64,000 nt of DNA from Acidobacteriota bacterium (GTDB lineage: Bacteria; Acidobacteriota; Terriglobia; Terriglobales; Acidobacteriaceae): NCBI GenBank assembly GCA_021846945.1, contig JAJZVZ010000006.1, positions 1-64,000 of the forward strand, given 5' to 3'. Numbering within the stretch: the first letter of the stretch is position 1; every line of letters starts with the position of its first letter. A program made the translations under genes and the position numbers. Shown piece after piece: positions 18,657 through 28,789 of this stretch. Below the pieces are notes generated by a model. That model did not search any database. It was given only the letters and a program-made list of their open reading frames with translations, and was not told the DNA's origin.

Positions 18657-19901
18657 ATGAAGAAGCACTGGGACAATCCGGTGGAGCACGCGATGCCCGT
18701 GGGAGTGCGGGTGCCGGCGGAAGTGCGCATCGGAACCGTCGCGGTGAGGCCGGCAACGGTTCTGGCGCCCATGGCTGGGGTGACGGACACAGTCTTCCGG
18801 CGCTTCATTCGCCACGCGAGCCTGTTTTCCAAAGAGCAGAGAGCAGAGGTAAGCGATCAGGAACCAGAGACCAGGGGCCAGGAGGCGGCGGGGCAGGTCG
18901 AATCAGCCATCACCAACGCGCAGTCCGGCTGCGGGCTGCTGATGACGGAGTTCACTTCAGCCGATGGCCTTTCGCGGATGCGCGAGGCAAAGCGCCGCCG
19001 CTATCTGACCTTTTACGATGATGAGCATCCCATCGGCGCGCAACTGTTTGGGTCGAACCCGGAAACGCTGGCCGAGGCGGCGCGCATTGTCGAAGAGACG
19101 GGCTTCGATACAGTTGACCTGAACCTGGGCTGCCCCGCCAAAAGAGTGGTGGGATGCAACGGCGGCTCGGGGTTGCTGCGCGATCTGCCCAAGATCGGCG
19201 AGATCTTTCGCGCCGTGCGCAAGGTGGTAACGATTCCCTTCACTGTCAAGTTCCGCACGGGCTGGAACGACCAGCAGATTGTGTGCGTGGAACTGGCGCG
19301 GATGGCAGAAAGCGAGGGGCTGAATGCGGTCGCCTTGCACGCCCGCACCCGCGAGCAGGGCTACAGCGGCCAGGCGCAATGGGAGTGGATCGCCGCGGTA
19401 AAACAGGCCGTGAAAATTCCGGTCATCGGCAACGGCGACATCCGCACCCCGGAGGATGCGGCGGCAATGGTCGCCGATACGGGCTGCGATGCCGTGATGA
19501 TCGGGCGTGCCGCGCCAGCCAATCCGTGGATCTTCCGGCAGATCGCGCAGTACACGGCAACCGGCGCCTACGACCGTCCCGCGGTGGAGGATCGCTACCG
19601 CATGATCCGCGCCTACTTTGAGATGTTGCTAACGGAAGAAGAGGCGTGCCGTGACCTGCCTCGCGACGCCCGCATGGGCGACCCGGCCGGAAAAATGAAG
19701 CAGTTTGCCACCTGGTTTACGCATGGCGTGCCGGGCGGCGCAAAGCTGCGCGCAGCCATCTACCAGGCGCGCACCGGAACCGCCGTGTTGAACGAAGTGG
19801 AGAGATTCTTTGCGCAGCAGATGGAAAACGGCGTTAGCGCGGATGAATCAGAAGAACCCGGGCAGGATATCTTCTCCGACAATGTGCTGGTCTGCGATTA
19901 A
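18657..19901 (+). CDS. dus: tRNA-dihydrouridine synthase
   Basis: VLAPMAGVTDTVFRRF; DLNLGCPAKRVVGCNGGSGLLRD; HARTREQGYSGQAQWEW; IPVIGNGDI; VMIGRAAPANPWIF. Confidence 0.95.
   Translation: MKKHWDNPVEHAMPVGVRVPAEVRIGTVAVRPATVLAPMAGVTDTVFRRFIRHASLFSKEQRAEVSDQEPETRGQEAAGQVESAITNAQSGCGLLMTEFTSADGLSRMREAKRRRYLTFYDDEHPIGAQLFGSNPETLAEAARIVEETGFDTVDLNLGCPAKRVVGCNGGSGLLRDLPKIGEIFRAVRKVVTIPFTVKFRTGWNDQQIVCVELARMAESEGLNAVALHARTREQGYSGQAQWEWIAAVKQAVKIPVIGNGDIRTPEDAAAMVADTGCDAVMIGRAAPANPWIFRQIAQYTATGAYDRPAVEDRYRMIRAYFEMLLTEEEACRDLPRDARMGDPAGKMKQFATWFTHGVPGGAKLRAAIYQARTGTAVLNEVERFFAQQMENGVSADESEEPGQDIFSDNVLVCD
18833..18888. repeat. heptanucleotide array inside the dus coding sequence
   Basis: AGAGCAG AGAGCAG AGGTAAG CGATCAG GAACCAG AGACCAG GGGCCAG GAGGCGG. 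Confidence 0.85.
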
Positions 19902-20087
19902 ACCGGTCCCGCGGCATCTTTGCATAAGCGCGCCGCTTTGCGGGCACACCGGATCTTCTTTCCAAGGCCGTCGGTAAACTCGACGCGCAGGTTCCTGCAA
20001 GGAAAAGCCGCGCATTCACGAGCCGGGCTATCGCGGGTGCGGAGTCTACGCCGGTGATACCATATCCGGAACTTTTCAAATCGGGAA

Positions 20088-23000
20088 TTGCAGCAATCTT
20101 CCCAGAAAGTACCTCTGCAAAAGTACGATCGTGGGATGTTGCCGCACACTTCTATCGGTATATATTGGTTACAAAATTTAAAAACGGGAATGGGCCCCTT
20201 GCAGAAGGCTGGACGGAATTTAAAGTGCGTCCTCTACATGCTGATGTGTGCGATTGTCGCGGTAGGCATTGCAGTACCCGTTTGCCTTGCACAGCAGTAT
20301 AGTTTCAGCGAAGTCACTGCGGGGATGGATGATCTGAACGTAAACTGCATCGCGCAGGATCGCTCAGACTTCCTTTGGGTCGGCACGGAGAATGGCCTCT
20401 ACCGATACGACGGCAACCGAATCCGCAAGTTCGGCGCAGCCGATGGGCTCAACGCGCGCACCATCCAAAGCCTGTTTCTAGGGCCGGATGGAACTCTCTT
20501 TGTTGGGACGACGAGCGGCATCTACTTCCGTCTGCGCAGCGGCAGGTTCTCCGAGATAGCCGCTCCCGCTCCGCTCAACCACTTCTTTCAGAGAATCGGG
20601 ACGGTATTTTCAGCAGAAGCTCCTGACAGGATCATCGCGGCCGCGCGCAGCGGGGCCTATGAGCTTCGGCGCATAAGTTCCAGGAACTGGGTGGCCACGC
20701 CCCTTCATCTGCCGGGCGGCGCGATCTGGAGCGTGCTTTATGCCCCGGACGGCGTGCTGTGGTATGGCTGCGGCTCCGATTTGTGCCGCATGGCCGGCGG
20801 CAAAGCCATCGAAATGCGCGGCGGGCTGCATCTCCCTGAAGATCAATGGCTCCATCTTCTGCTTCGGAGCAATGGCCGTCTGTGGATTCGCGGCGGCTCG
20901 CACCTGGGCGAAGTGATTCCCGCTGAGGAACGGTATGAGGAGCACGATCTGCCCCTCCCATACGACAATTCGCCGTACGCCGCGCTGACGCAAGACAAGC
21001 GGGGAGACATTCTCGCTTCGCAGGGGTCATTCCTCGGTCTCTGGAAGGATGGCGCATGGCGTTTGGTGACCAGGCGCAACGGACTTCCGCGCTTTGATCT
21101 TTCAGCGTTGTTTGTGGACCGGGAGGGTTCACTCTGGGTGGGAATGGTAGGCCACGGCCTTTCGCGCTGGGTGGGGCGCGGGCAATGGGAGGCATACACG
21201 GTCTCCGATGGCTTGAGCGACAACATCGTGTGGGGCGCGCTGCGCGACCACATGGGCCGTCTCTGGATCGCTACGGAGGGCGGTCTGGACTGGATTCCCG
21301 CCGGCCAAACAGCGGCAAGACCATGGCGGGACGGCGGTATTCCAACCGTCCGCGCCGACACACTGGCAGAGAGCGCCAATGGCAACGTCTGGATTGGGAG
21401 CGCAGCGGGCAGACTGATCAGGATCAACGAGAAGACGTTGGCCGGAGAGACGTGGAAAGTGCCCGAGGTCTATCGTATCCTGACCGATAAACAAAATCTC
21501 CTATGGGCGGCCACCGACGGCGGATTGTACGTGGGCGTCGCCGACGGCGCTGACCCATCGCTGCATCTGGTCAAGGCCGCCGTCTTCGTAAATCCGAAAA
21601 TGCGCTTTACGGACCTGTGCCCGGACACGTCCAACCGCCTATGGGTCGCGTCAGACCAGGGACTATTCCGGCTGGACGCAAACGGGTGGCGCCGCATCAA
21701 TCCTGGTGTCCCCGGCGTGAACCCCTCACTCATTGCCATGGACCGGAAAGGCAACCTGTGGGCCGCGGGAAACTTCGCGGGAATCAGACGGCTGCGCATC
21801 GCCGGCGGGCGCGTAGTCGCATCGGAGTCCATCACCCGCCCCCGCCTGCTGTCGGACCAGGTGGTTTCTCTGTATTTGGACCACCGGGGATGGATGTGGG
21901 TGGGCCAGGATACAGGGCTCACAGTCTTCAATGGCCGCTTCTGGCATAGCTTTACCCAGGATGATGGCCTCATCTGGAATGATCTCGATCTGGACGCGCT
22001 GTCCGAGGATAGGGACGGCAGCATGTGGATCGGGACTTCCGGAGGGCTCTCCCATCTGATCGAACCGGAGGCGGTCATTGCGACTCAACTGCGCGCGCCA
22101 CTGATCTCGCGGATGACCTTCGGCACAACAGATGTTGCCAATGGATCGCGTATTCCTTGGAGCGCCAGTCCGCTGTCGGTTTCGATTGCCGTTCTCAATT
22201 TTCGTAATGCCGCGCATATCCATATTCGTTACCGCCTTTTGGGTCTGGACTCGGACTGGGCGGAGACAAGCGAAGAGAGCGTGCGCTACCCACGCCTGAA
22301 CCCAGGGGCCTACCGCTTTCAGGCTGAGGCTGTGGACGCCATCGGTAGCGCAATCTCGGGTGTAGAAGAAGTTGACTTTCGGATTACGCCGCGCTGGTGG
22401 CAGAGCTGGGAACTGCACCTGGGATTCGTTCTGCTGGCCTGCCTTGGACTGTTGCTGGCGTGGCGCTGGCGCATTCATCTGCTGGTACGGCAGAAGCGCG
22501 AACTCGAGCGCGCTATCAAACTCCGGACCGATGATCTGGAACGCGAAAAGGCTGAACTGCTGCATGCGCGCGAACAGATGCGTCACTTCGCCGAGCACGA
22601 CGACCTGACGAGCCTTTGGAATCACCGGATTATCCTCCAGCGCCTGTATCGGGAGGTAGATCGCTCGCGCCGCGAAAACTCGCCTCTCAGCGTGATTCTC
22701 ACCGACCTTGATCATTTCAAAAAGATCAACGATACCTTCGGCCACCGCTGCGGGGACCGGGTCCTAAAGGAGATCGGCGCGATTCTTCAGAGATCGGTGC
22801 GTTCCTACGACTGGGTCGGCCGCTACGGCGGCGAAGAATTTCTGCTCATTCTCCCGGGATCCACGTTGGCGAGCGCGCAGGTTCGCGCCGAGGAACTGCG
22901 GAGGGCCGTTGAAAATGCGCGTATTCTCGATGGAGATCAGACGATCAGGATCACCGCCAGTTTCGGCGTGGTTTCAGGCTCTCCTACGGACTACGATTCC

Positions 23001-23120
23001 CTGATACGCATAGCCGACGCCGCGCTCTATCGCGCCAAGGACAACGGCCGAAATTGCGTTGTGGCAATGGAGATCGACACCGCGGAAGATCCAACAGCTC
23101 CCCAGCAAACCAGCGCCTAA
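20088..23120 (+). CDS. two-component-propeller/Y_Y_Y sensor diguanylate cyclase
   Basis: Repeated LWVGTENGLYRYDG-type propeller motifs, Y_Y_Y-like region, TM, C-terminal RSYDWVGRYGGEEF. Confidence 0.93.
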   Translation: MQQSSQKVPLQKYDRGMLPHTSIGIYWLQNLKTGMGPLQKAGRNLKCVLYMLMCAIVAVGIAVPVCLAQQYSFSEVTAGMDDLNVNCIAQDRSDFLWVGTENGLYRYDGNRIRKFGAADGLNARTIQSLFLGPDGTLFVGTTSGIYFRLRSGRFSEIAAPAPLNHFFQRIGTVFSAEAPDRIIAAARSGAYELRRISSRNWVATPLHLPGGAIWSVLYAPDGVLWYGCGSDLCRMAGGKAIEMRGGLHLPEDQWLHLLLRSNGRLWIRGGSHLGEVIPAEERYEEHDLPLPYDNSPYAALTQDKRGDILASQGSFLGLWKDGAWRLVTRRNGLPRFDLSALFVDREGSLWVGMVGHGLSRWVGRGQWEAYTVSDGLSDNIVWGALRDHMGRLWIATEGGLDWIPAGQTAARPWRDGGIPTVRADTLAESANGNVWIGSAAGRLIRINEKTLAGETWKVPEVYRILTDKQNLLWAATDGGLYVGVADGADPSLHLVKAAVFVNPKMRFTDLCPDTSNRLWVASDQGLFRLDANGWRRINPGVPGVNPSLIAMDRKGNLWAAGNFAGIRRLRIAGGRVVASESITRPRLLSDQVVSLYLDHRGWMWVGQDTGLTVFNGRFWHSFTQDDGLIWNDLDLDALSEDRDGSMWIGTSGGLSHLIEPEAVIATQLRAPLISRMTFGTTDVANGSRIPWSASPLSVSIAVLNFRNAAHIHIRYRLLGLDSDWAETSEESVRYPRLNPGAYRFQAEAVDAIGSAISGVEEVDFRITPRWWQSWELHLGFVLLACLGLLLAWRWRIHLLVRQKRELERAIKLRTDDLEREKAELLHAREQMRHFAEHDDLTSLWNHRIILQRLYREVDRSRRENSPLSVILTDLDHFKKINDTFGHRCGDRVLKEIGAILQRSVRSYDWVGRYGGEEFLLILPGSTLASAQVRAEELRRAVENARILDGDQTIRITASFGVVSGSPTDYDSLIRIADAALYRAKDNGRNCVVAMEIDTAEDPTAPQQTSA

Positions 23121-24460
23121 ATCTGCATGATCGGCAGGCGGATGGTGGCTCGCGCGCCTTCGCCGTCCTCACGGTTCACGAGTTGAATCTCGCCGCCATG
23201 GGCGCGGGCGATCTGCTGCGCCAGGGCCAGGCCGACTCCGCTGCCGTTGGGCTTGGTGGTGTAGAAGGGGACAAAGAGGTTCTCTGCGTTGGCAATGCCC
23301 AGGCCGCGATCCTCGATGGCGATCAAAACGCTGGAACCGGCCAGCTTCCAGCTTGCGCGCACCGGCCTTGCGCCATTGGCCAATGAAGCGTCCACGGCGT
23401 TGGCCAGCAAATTGATGAACATCTGCTCCAACTGGTCAGGATCGGCATTGACCATGACCGGCGGACCGGGGTCAAGCTGAATGGGCAGGCGCTGCTCCAG
23501 CAGCACCACGCGCTCGATCAGTGCCGCGAGCGCAACCCGCTTGAAACGTGGCGGAGGCAACTGCGCAAGCTGCCGGTAAGATTGTACAAAGCGATGCAGG
23601 GCGTCGGCGCGGCTCTCCACTACGCCCAGGCCGCGGCGAAAGTCGTGCAGTGTAGAGGCATCGCCTGCGATCGTGTCAACACGCGCGAGCAGGCTGCCGG
23701 CTATGGATTTGATGGGCGCGAGCGAGTTGGAAAGCTCGTGGCCCAGCACACGAATCAGGCGCTTCCAGGCAATCTGCTCCTCTTCCTGGAGCGGCTGGCT
23801 CACGTCGGCCAGCAGCAGCAGAGTATGCGGCACGCCATCCTGCCGAAAGGCGGCCTTGCGCAGCAGCCAGCGTGTGGGCTTGCCGCCAAAGGAATGAATC
23901 GTTTGGTCGGGTGCTCCCAGCAGTTCTTCAAGGCCCAGCTCGCGCGCGCTTACGCCGAAGCAGCGCGCATAGGGCAGGCTCAGCAGCTTCAGCCCGGCGT
24001 CGCTGACCAGTTGCAGCACGTTTTCGCGATCGAACGCGAACAGCGGCGCGTGCATGACTTCGAGGATACGCGCCAGCAACGCAGTGGATTCCAGCGAGCG
24101 CACGCGCTGCTTTTGCAGCAGATCGGCCAGAGCATTGATCTCGGCCGCGAGTTCGCCAAAAGCATCCTGCGTGCCTGCGCCGCGGGCGCGGAAGGACGTA
24201 TCGCCTTCACGCAGAGAGGAGACGACATTTGAGAGCGTCTGGAGCGGGCGGATCATGGTATCTATCAGCGCGGCTGCCACCAGCAGGAGATAAACCAGCA
24301 GGCAGGCGGCGACAACAAGGGCGGGCGCAAGAGTGAGCTTTGCCTGATAGAACAGAATGCCGACTAAGCTCAGCGCCGGCAGCGCAAGCAGCAGACAATA
24401 GAGCCACGCCCGGCGAACTACCGAGCGCCTGCGCCCGCGCAATCTGCTCTCATAGGCCAT
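23117..24460 (-). CDS. sensor histidine kinase (NtrY-like)
   Basis: Two TMs, HAMP-like region, H-box VLGHELSNSLAPIKSI, C-terminal ATPase motifs DRGLGIANAENLFVPFYTTKPNGSGVGLALAQQI. Confidence 0.93.
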   Translation of the reverse strand: MAYESRLRGRRRSVVRRAWLYCLLLALPALSLVGILFYQAKLTLAPALVVAACLLVYLLLVAAALIDTMIRPLQTLSNVVSSLREGDTSFRARGAGTQDAFGELAAEINALADLLQKQRVRSLESTALLARILEVMHAPLFAFDRENVLQLVSDAGLKLLSLPYARCFGVSARELGLEELLGAPDQTIHSFGGKPTRWLLRKAAFRQDGVPHTLLLLADVSQPLQEEEQIAWKRLIRVLGHELSNSLAPIKSIAGSLLARVDTIAGDASTLHDFRRGLGVVESRADALHRFVQSYRQLAQLPPPRFKRVALAALIERVVLLEQRLPIQLDPGPPVMVNADPDQLEQMFINLLANAVDASLANGARPVRASWKLAGSSVLIAIEDRGLGIANAENLFVPFYTTKPNGSGVGLALAQQIARAHGGEIQLVNREDGEGARATIRLPIMQI

Positions 24461-25814
24461 ATTTTTCGATACGCCGGTAGAGCGCGGCGCGGCTGAGTCC
24501 GAGGGCTTCGGCGGCCTGCGAGATGTTGCCATTGGAGCGGCGAAGGACCTTGCGGATGAGCAGAGCCTCGACCTCGTCGATACTCATATTGTCAAAAGAC
24601 TGCGCCAGCGGCCGCGACGCGGCGATGGCGAGATTGCCGGGCTCGACTTCGTCACCGCGGCAGAGCAGGACGGCGCGCTCCACGGTGTGCTCAAGCTCGC
24701 GCACGTTGCCGGGCCAGGGATACTGCAGCAACTGCTGCATGGCTGCCGAAGAAAAGCCCGCAACCTGCTTGCGGTAGCGCGCGCGGTTGCGGTTGAGGAA
24801 GTGCATGGCCAGCGTGGGAATATCCTCGCGGCGGTCGCGCAGCGCGGGCAGGTGAATCTCGACTGTGTTGATGCGGAAGAGCAGGTCCTCGCGGAAGTTG
24901 CCGGCCTTGGCCTCTTCCTGCAGTTGAGCATTCGTAGCACATAGAACACGCACATCCACCCGCCGCGTCTGCGAGGAGCCCACGCGCTCCAGTTCGCCCG
25001 TTTCAAGCACGCGCAGCAGCTTGGCCTGCTGGCGCAGCGGGACGTTGGCGATCTCATCGAGAAAGAGCGTGCCGCCGTTGGCCAGTTCGAAGCGGCCGAT
25101 GCGGTCGGCGCGCGCGTCTGTGAATGCGCCTTTGACGTGACCGAAGATTTCGCTCTCGAAGGTTCCTTCCGGCAGGCCGCCGGCGTTGACGGCTACCAGC
25201 GGCATACGCGCACGGGGCGATGCGGCATGAAGCAACCGGGCCACGATCTCCTTGCCCGTGCCGTGTTCGCCGGTGATGAGCACGTTGGCGTCGGAAGGGC
25301 CGACCTGCGCAATGAGTTCGAGCACAGGCTGCATGGAAGGCGCGCCGGCGATGAACTCAGGCATGCCCTCCGCGCGCAGCAGGCGGTTTTCCAGTTCCAG
25401 TTGGCGCGCGCGGCGCAGGGCCTTGTACAACTCGGCATGGACGCGGATCAGCGAGATGAGGCGCTCGTTCTCCCACGGCTTTTGGATAAAATCACGCGCG
25501 CCCCGCTTGATGGATTCGACAGCCAGATCAATGTGGCCCCAGGCCGTCATGACGATGACGGGCAACTGCGCGTCGTGCTCCTGGATGCGGCTGAGCAGGT
25601 CGAGGCCCTCCTGGCCGGAGGTGGTGTCGCGCGTGTAATTCAGGTCGATGAGCAGCACGTCGTAGTCGCACTGGCCCAGCGCTTCGAGGAGCAGCTGGGG
25701 CGAGCGCACGCACTCCACATCCATTCCCTGCGGCGAAAGCAGAAGCTCGACAGCCTCAAGGATGTGGGGCTGATCGTCGGCAACCAGAACACGGATTCGA
25801 TCTTGCTTGCTCAT
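24450..25814 (-). CDS. NtrC-family response regulator
   Basis: REC domain ([14 protein letters not shown]), AAA+ core ([42 protein letters not shown]), Fis-type HTH; overlaps the kinase gene by 11 nt. Confidence 0.95.
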   Translation of the reverse strand: MSKQDRIRVLVADDQPHILEAVELLLSPQGMDVECVRSPQLLLEALGQCDYDVLLIDLNYTRDTTSGQEGLDLLSRIQEHDAQLPVIVMTAWGHIDLAVESIKRGARDFIQKPWENERLISLIRVHAELYKALRRARQLELENRLLRAEGMPEFIAGAPSMQPVLELIAQVGPSDANVLITGEHGTGKEIVARLLHAASPRARMPLVAVNAGGLPEGTFESEIFGHVKGAFTDARADRIGRFELANGGTLFLDEIANVPLRQQAKLLRVLETGELERVGSSQTRRVDVRVLCATNAQLQEEAKAGNFREDLLFRINTVEIHLPALRDRREDIPTLAMHFLNRNRARYRKQVAGFSSAAMQQLLQYPWPGNVRELEHTVERAVLLCRGDEVEPGNLAIAASRPLAQSFDNMSIDEVEALLIRKVLRRSNGNISQAAEALGLSRAALYRRIEKYGL

Positions 25815-26026
25815 GCTCTCCTAATTACCGGAAATTGTTCGCCTCCGCGAGCGTGATTTTTGAGGCCGGATAGCGCCCGGCCGGGAGCGTCGGCTGGCTC
25901 GATCCCATCTCCGTCTTTGGTTCTCTCTGCATGATATCCAACAGCCGCCGGCCGGATTGCGTATCTGGTCAGCAGCAGAATCCGGGACGGGTTGAGCTGC
26001 GGCAGACATGAACCCCTCCAGGAATT

Positions 26027-28081
26027 CTACGGCGCATGCGTCACGATGCCCGCTTTCGCATCGTCGATCGAGACTCCCGTCCGTTGCAACGTTTCTCCAG
26101 CGGCGCGATCGATATCGACCTTCGCCTTCTCATACGCCGTCTGTGCTGCCACCAGAGCGGATTCGGCAATGCTCAGGTCATGTTGCGCGCCCAGCGTATC
26201 ATAAGCGGACTTGGCGCCAAGCTTCTGCTCCTGCCCGGTGATTTGAAACGTGCGCTGCGCAAGATCGCGGGCTTTCTGCGCGGCATCGACGCGGGCTTGA
26301 GCCTGCTGCAACGCAAACAGCGAGTTGCGCACGTCGAAACGGATGCTCTTCTTTTGCTCCTCAAAAGAGATCTGACGCTGCCTGTATTCCAGCGCGGCCC
26401 GAAACTGATCGGCCTTGGCCACGCGGTTGCGGAGATTGATCGACAGATTCATCCCCACCTGATATTCGGGCGACGAGTAATTGAAGGTGTTCTGAAACAT
26501 GCTGCCAAAACCGGTAGGGAGATCGGAGGTGCACTGGGCTGCGGAGAGGCCGCAGTTCGGGTTGCCCGGACCGGCGATACCGGCTCCGGCATAGAACCCA
26601 TAGAGGTTTAACGTGGGCAGCAACTCGTTCTTGATGGACTGGAGGCTCATCTGCGCCACTTGCATCGCCATCTCGTCCTCCGTAACATCGGGACGGTTCT
26701 TTTCAGCCTCCGCGATCAGCTCGTCAATCGATTTTGACGCGTTGGGATCGGGCTGACCGATGCGATCCAGAGGGATGACCGGCATTTCATCAATGATTGG
26801 ATCGTCGCTCCTGGTGACCGCGTTCTTGATGAGGAGTTCATTCAGGCGGAGATTGGCGCGCGCAATGGTGAGGTCGCCTTCGCTGGTGGCTACGTCCGAC
26901 TCGTCCTTCAGGACTTGTACAGCCGGAATGGCGTTCAGCTTCAGTTGCTCCTGGTCATCCTTGAGGGTCTGTTGTGCAAAGGCAAGCGAGCGCTCCTTGA
27001 CCTGCTCGTCTTCATAGGCATACACGAGGTCCCAGTAAATATTTTCCACCTGCGTGATGGTCGCGATCACCTGGGCGCGAAAGGCAAGGTCCGTAATCTG
27101 GAGATTCCTCTTCGCGATACGAATGTAGCGCTCGTTGGTAGAGATACCAAAACCAGCGAGCAACTGCTGCGTAAACATCAATTCGAAATTCGAGTAAAGC
27201 GTAGGATTGATCGCTTCATAGGGGCTGTTATTCGCGAAGCGCTGTCCCACATAATTGATCGCCATTTTAGTGCCCAACGGAAACGACTGCGTGAAATTCG
27301 CTTCGGCTTCAATGGTGTTCTGCTTAAACGTGGGAACACCCGTCTGGAAAATGTTCCCTTCCTGGGTCACATTGTGATCGACAAAGCCCCTGAAATTCAG
27401 ATAAGGATCGAAGGAGCTGACCGCCGTTCCGGCGCCAAGCGTCGAGGTAACAATGCCGCCCGCGCCGGCAGCGGCCGAGCCGGAACTTGCGGCTGCCGAG
27501 GTGGCGTTCGAGGAACCGAAGCCTCCCTGCGTGGACGACTGCACAATTGACGTGTTGACACCGTTTGCCAGGCCACCCGCTTTGGTGCGCGCGAGGTCCG
27601 TTTGCGAAATGGGGAAGTTATAGCGGAAATAAGCGAGATCGAGGTTATTCTCGATGGCCAGAGCGATCGCATCGTGCAACGAGATGTACAGCTTTCCCTC
27701 GCGGATGAGGTCCTGCAGGCGCGGCGAGTTGTTGAGGTTCGGCGGAGGCGCGGTGCTGGGAAGATAGCGCGCAAAAGGATTCCGCGAATGCGGCAGCGGC
27801 ACGTGAAACGGCTGCGGCGGAACGACCGGCTGAGGCTGCTCCCGCTGCATCTCCTGCGCCAGGGAAAGCGGCGCCGCCGTAGCGCCGCCGGCCACGGGCG
27901 CAGGAGCCTCCGGCGCGGGTACAGTTGCCGGCGAATCGGCCGGCGCTGCATTGGGCGCAGGAGGCTCGACCGCTACGGCCATGTTTGCCTGAAGCAAAAG
28001 AATCGCAAGAACGGATTGAATGCGCCTGCGCGCAGAAACCCTTGCGATCTTCATGCGCACGTTCACCTGAGATGCATTCAC
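26027..28081 (-). CDS. TolC-like outer membrane efflux protein
   Basis: Signal sequence, duplicated coiled-coil OEP pattern; ATG overlaps the upstream ATPase stop by 4 nt. Confidence 0.9.
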   Translation of the reverse strand: MNASQVNVRMKIARVSARRRIQSVLAILLLQANMAVAVEPPAPNAAPADSPATVPAPEAPAPVAGGATAAPLSLAQEMQREQPQPVVPPQPFHVPLPHSRNPFARYLPSTAPPPNLNNSPRLQDLIREGKLYISLHDAIALAIENNLDLAYFRYNFPISQTDLARTKAGGLANGVNTSIVQSSTQGGFGSSNATSAAASSGSAAAGAGGIVTSTLGAGTAVSSFDPYLNFRGFVDHNVTQEGNIFQTGVPTFKQNTIEAEANFTQSFPLGTKMAINYVGQRFANNSPYEAINPTLYSNFELMFTQQLLAGFGISTNERYIRIAKRNLQITDLAFRAQVIATITQVENIYWDLVYAYEDEQVKERSLAFAQQTLKDDQEQLKLNAIPAVQVLKDESDVATSEGDLTIARANLRLNELLIKNAVTRSDDPIIDEMPVIPLDRIGQPDPNASKSIDELIAEAEKNRPDVTEDEMAMQVAQMSLQSIKNELLPTLNLYGFYAGAGIAGPGNPNCGLSAAQCTSDLPTGFGSMFQNTFNYSSPEYQVGMNLSINLRNRVAKADQFRAALEYRQRQISFEEQKKSIRFDVRNSLFALQQAQARVDAAQKARDLAQRTFQITGQEQKLGAKSAYDTLGAQHDLSIAESALVAAQTAYEKAKVDIDRAAGETLQRTGVSIDDAKAGIVTHAP

Positions 28082-28782
28082 TTGGCGTCAACCTCCATTG
28101 CCTTGGTTGCAAGCGCGTCGTCGCGCGTGAGCCAGCCGTCGTGCAGCTCCACAATGCGCTTGCTGTAGCGCGCGTTTTCTTCAGAGTGCGTGACCTGAAC
28201 GATGGTGGTGCCCCGGCGGTTGAGTTCGCAGAAAAGCTGCATGATCTCGCGGGCCTGCGTGGAGTGCAGGTTGCCGGTGGGCTCGTCAGCCAGCAGCAGC
28301 GCGGGCGCATGGACGACGGCGCGCGCGATGCCGACCAGTTGCTGCTGCCCGCCGGAGAGCTGGCTGGGATACAGGTCCTTCTTGGCCACGATCTGGAAGC
28401 GGTCGAGGATGTCGGCGACCATGCCCTGGCGCTCGCGGGCGGGCAGGTTCTTGTAGGAGAGCGGCAGGTCGATATTCTCGGCCACGGTCAGGTCGTCGAG
28501 CAGGTGATAGCTCTGGAAGACCATGCCGACGCGCTGGCGGGCGAGGTCGGCGCGCTGCTTGCGGTTGAGCGCGTGCACGGGGGTCTCGCCAAACCAGTAC
28601 TCGCCCAGCCAGCCGTCGTCGAGCAGCGCCAGCACGTTCAGCAGCGAGGACTTCCCCGCCCCGGACGGCCCCATGATGGTGACAAACTCGCCCTCGCCGA
28701 TGGTGAGGCCGATGCGGCGCAGCACCCAGGTTTCGGTGTGGCCGTTCTTATAACTGCGTTCGACGTTTTTCAGCTCAATCAT
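28078..28782 (-). CDS. ABC transporter ATP-binding protein (MacB/LolD type)
   Basis: GPSGAGKSSLLNVLALLD; LSGGQQQLVGIARAVVHAPALLLADEPTGNL. Confidence 0.96.
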   Translation of the reverse strand: MIELKNVERSYKNGHTETWVLRRIGLTIGEGEFVTIMGPSGAGKSSLLNVLALLDDGWLGEYWFGETPVHALNRKQRADLARQRVGMVFQSYHLLDDLTVAENIDLPLSYKNLPARERQGMVADILDRFQIVAKKDLYPSQLSGGQQQLVGIARAVVHAPALLLADEPTGNLHSTQAREIMQLFCELNRRGTTIVQVTHSEENARYSKRIVELHDGWLTRDDALATKAMEVDAK

Positions 28783-28789
28783 GATTGAG

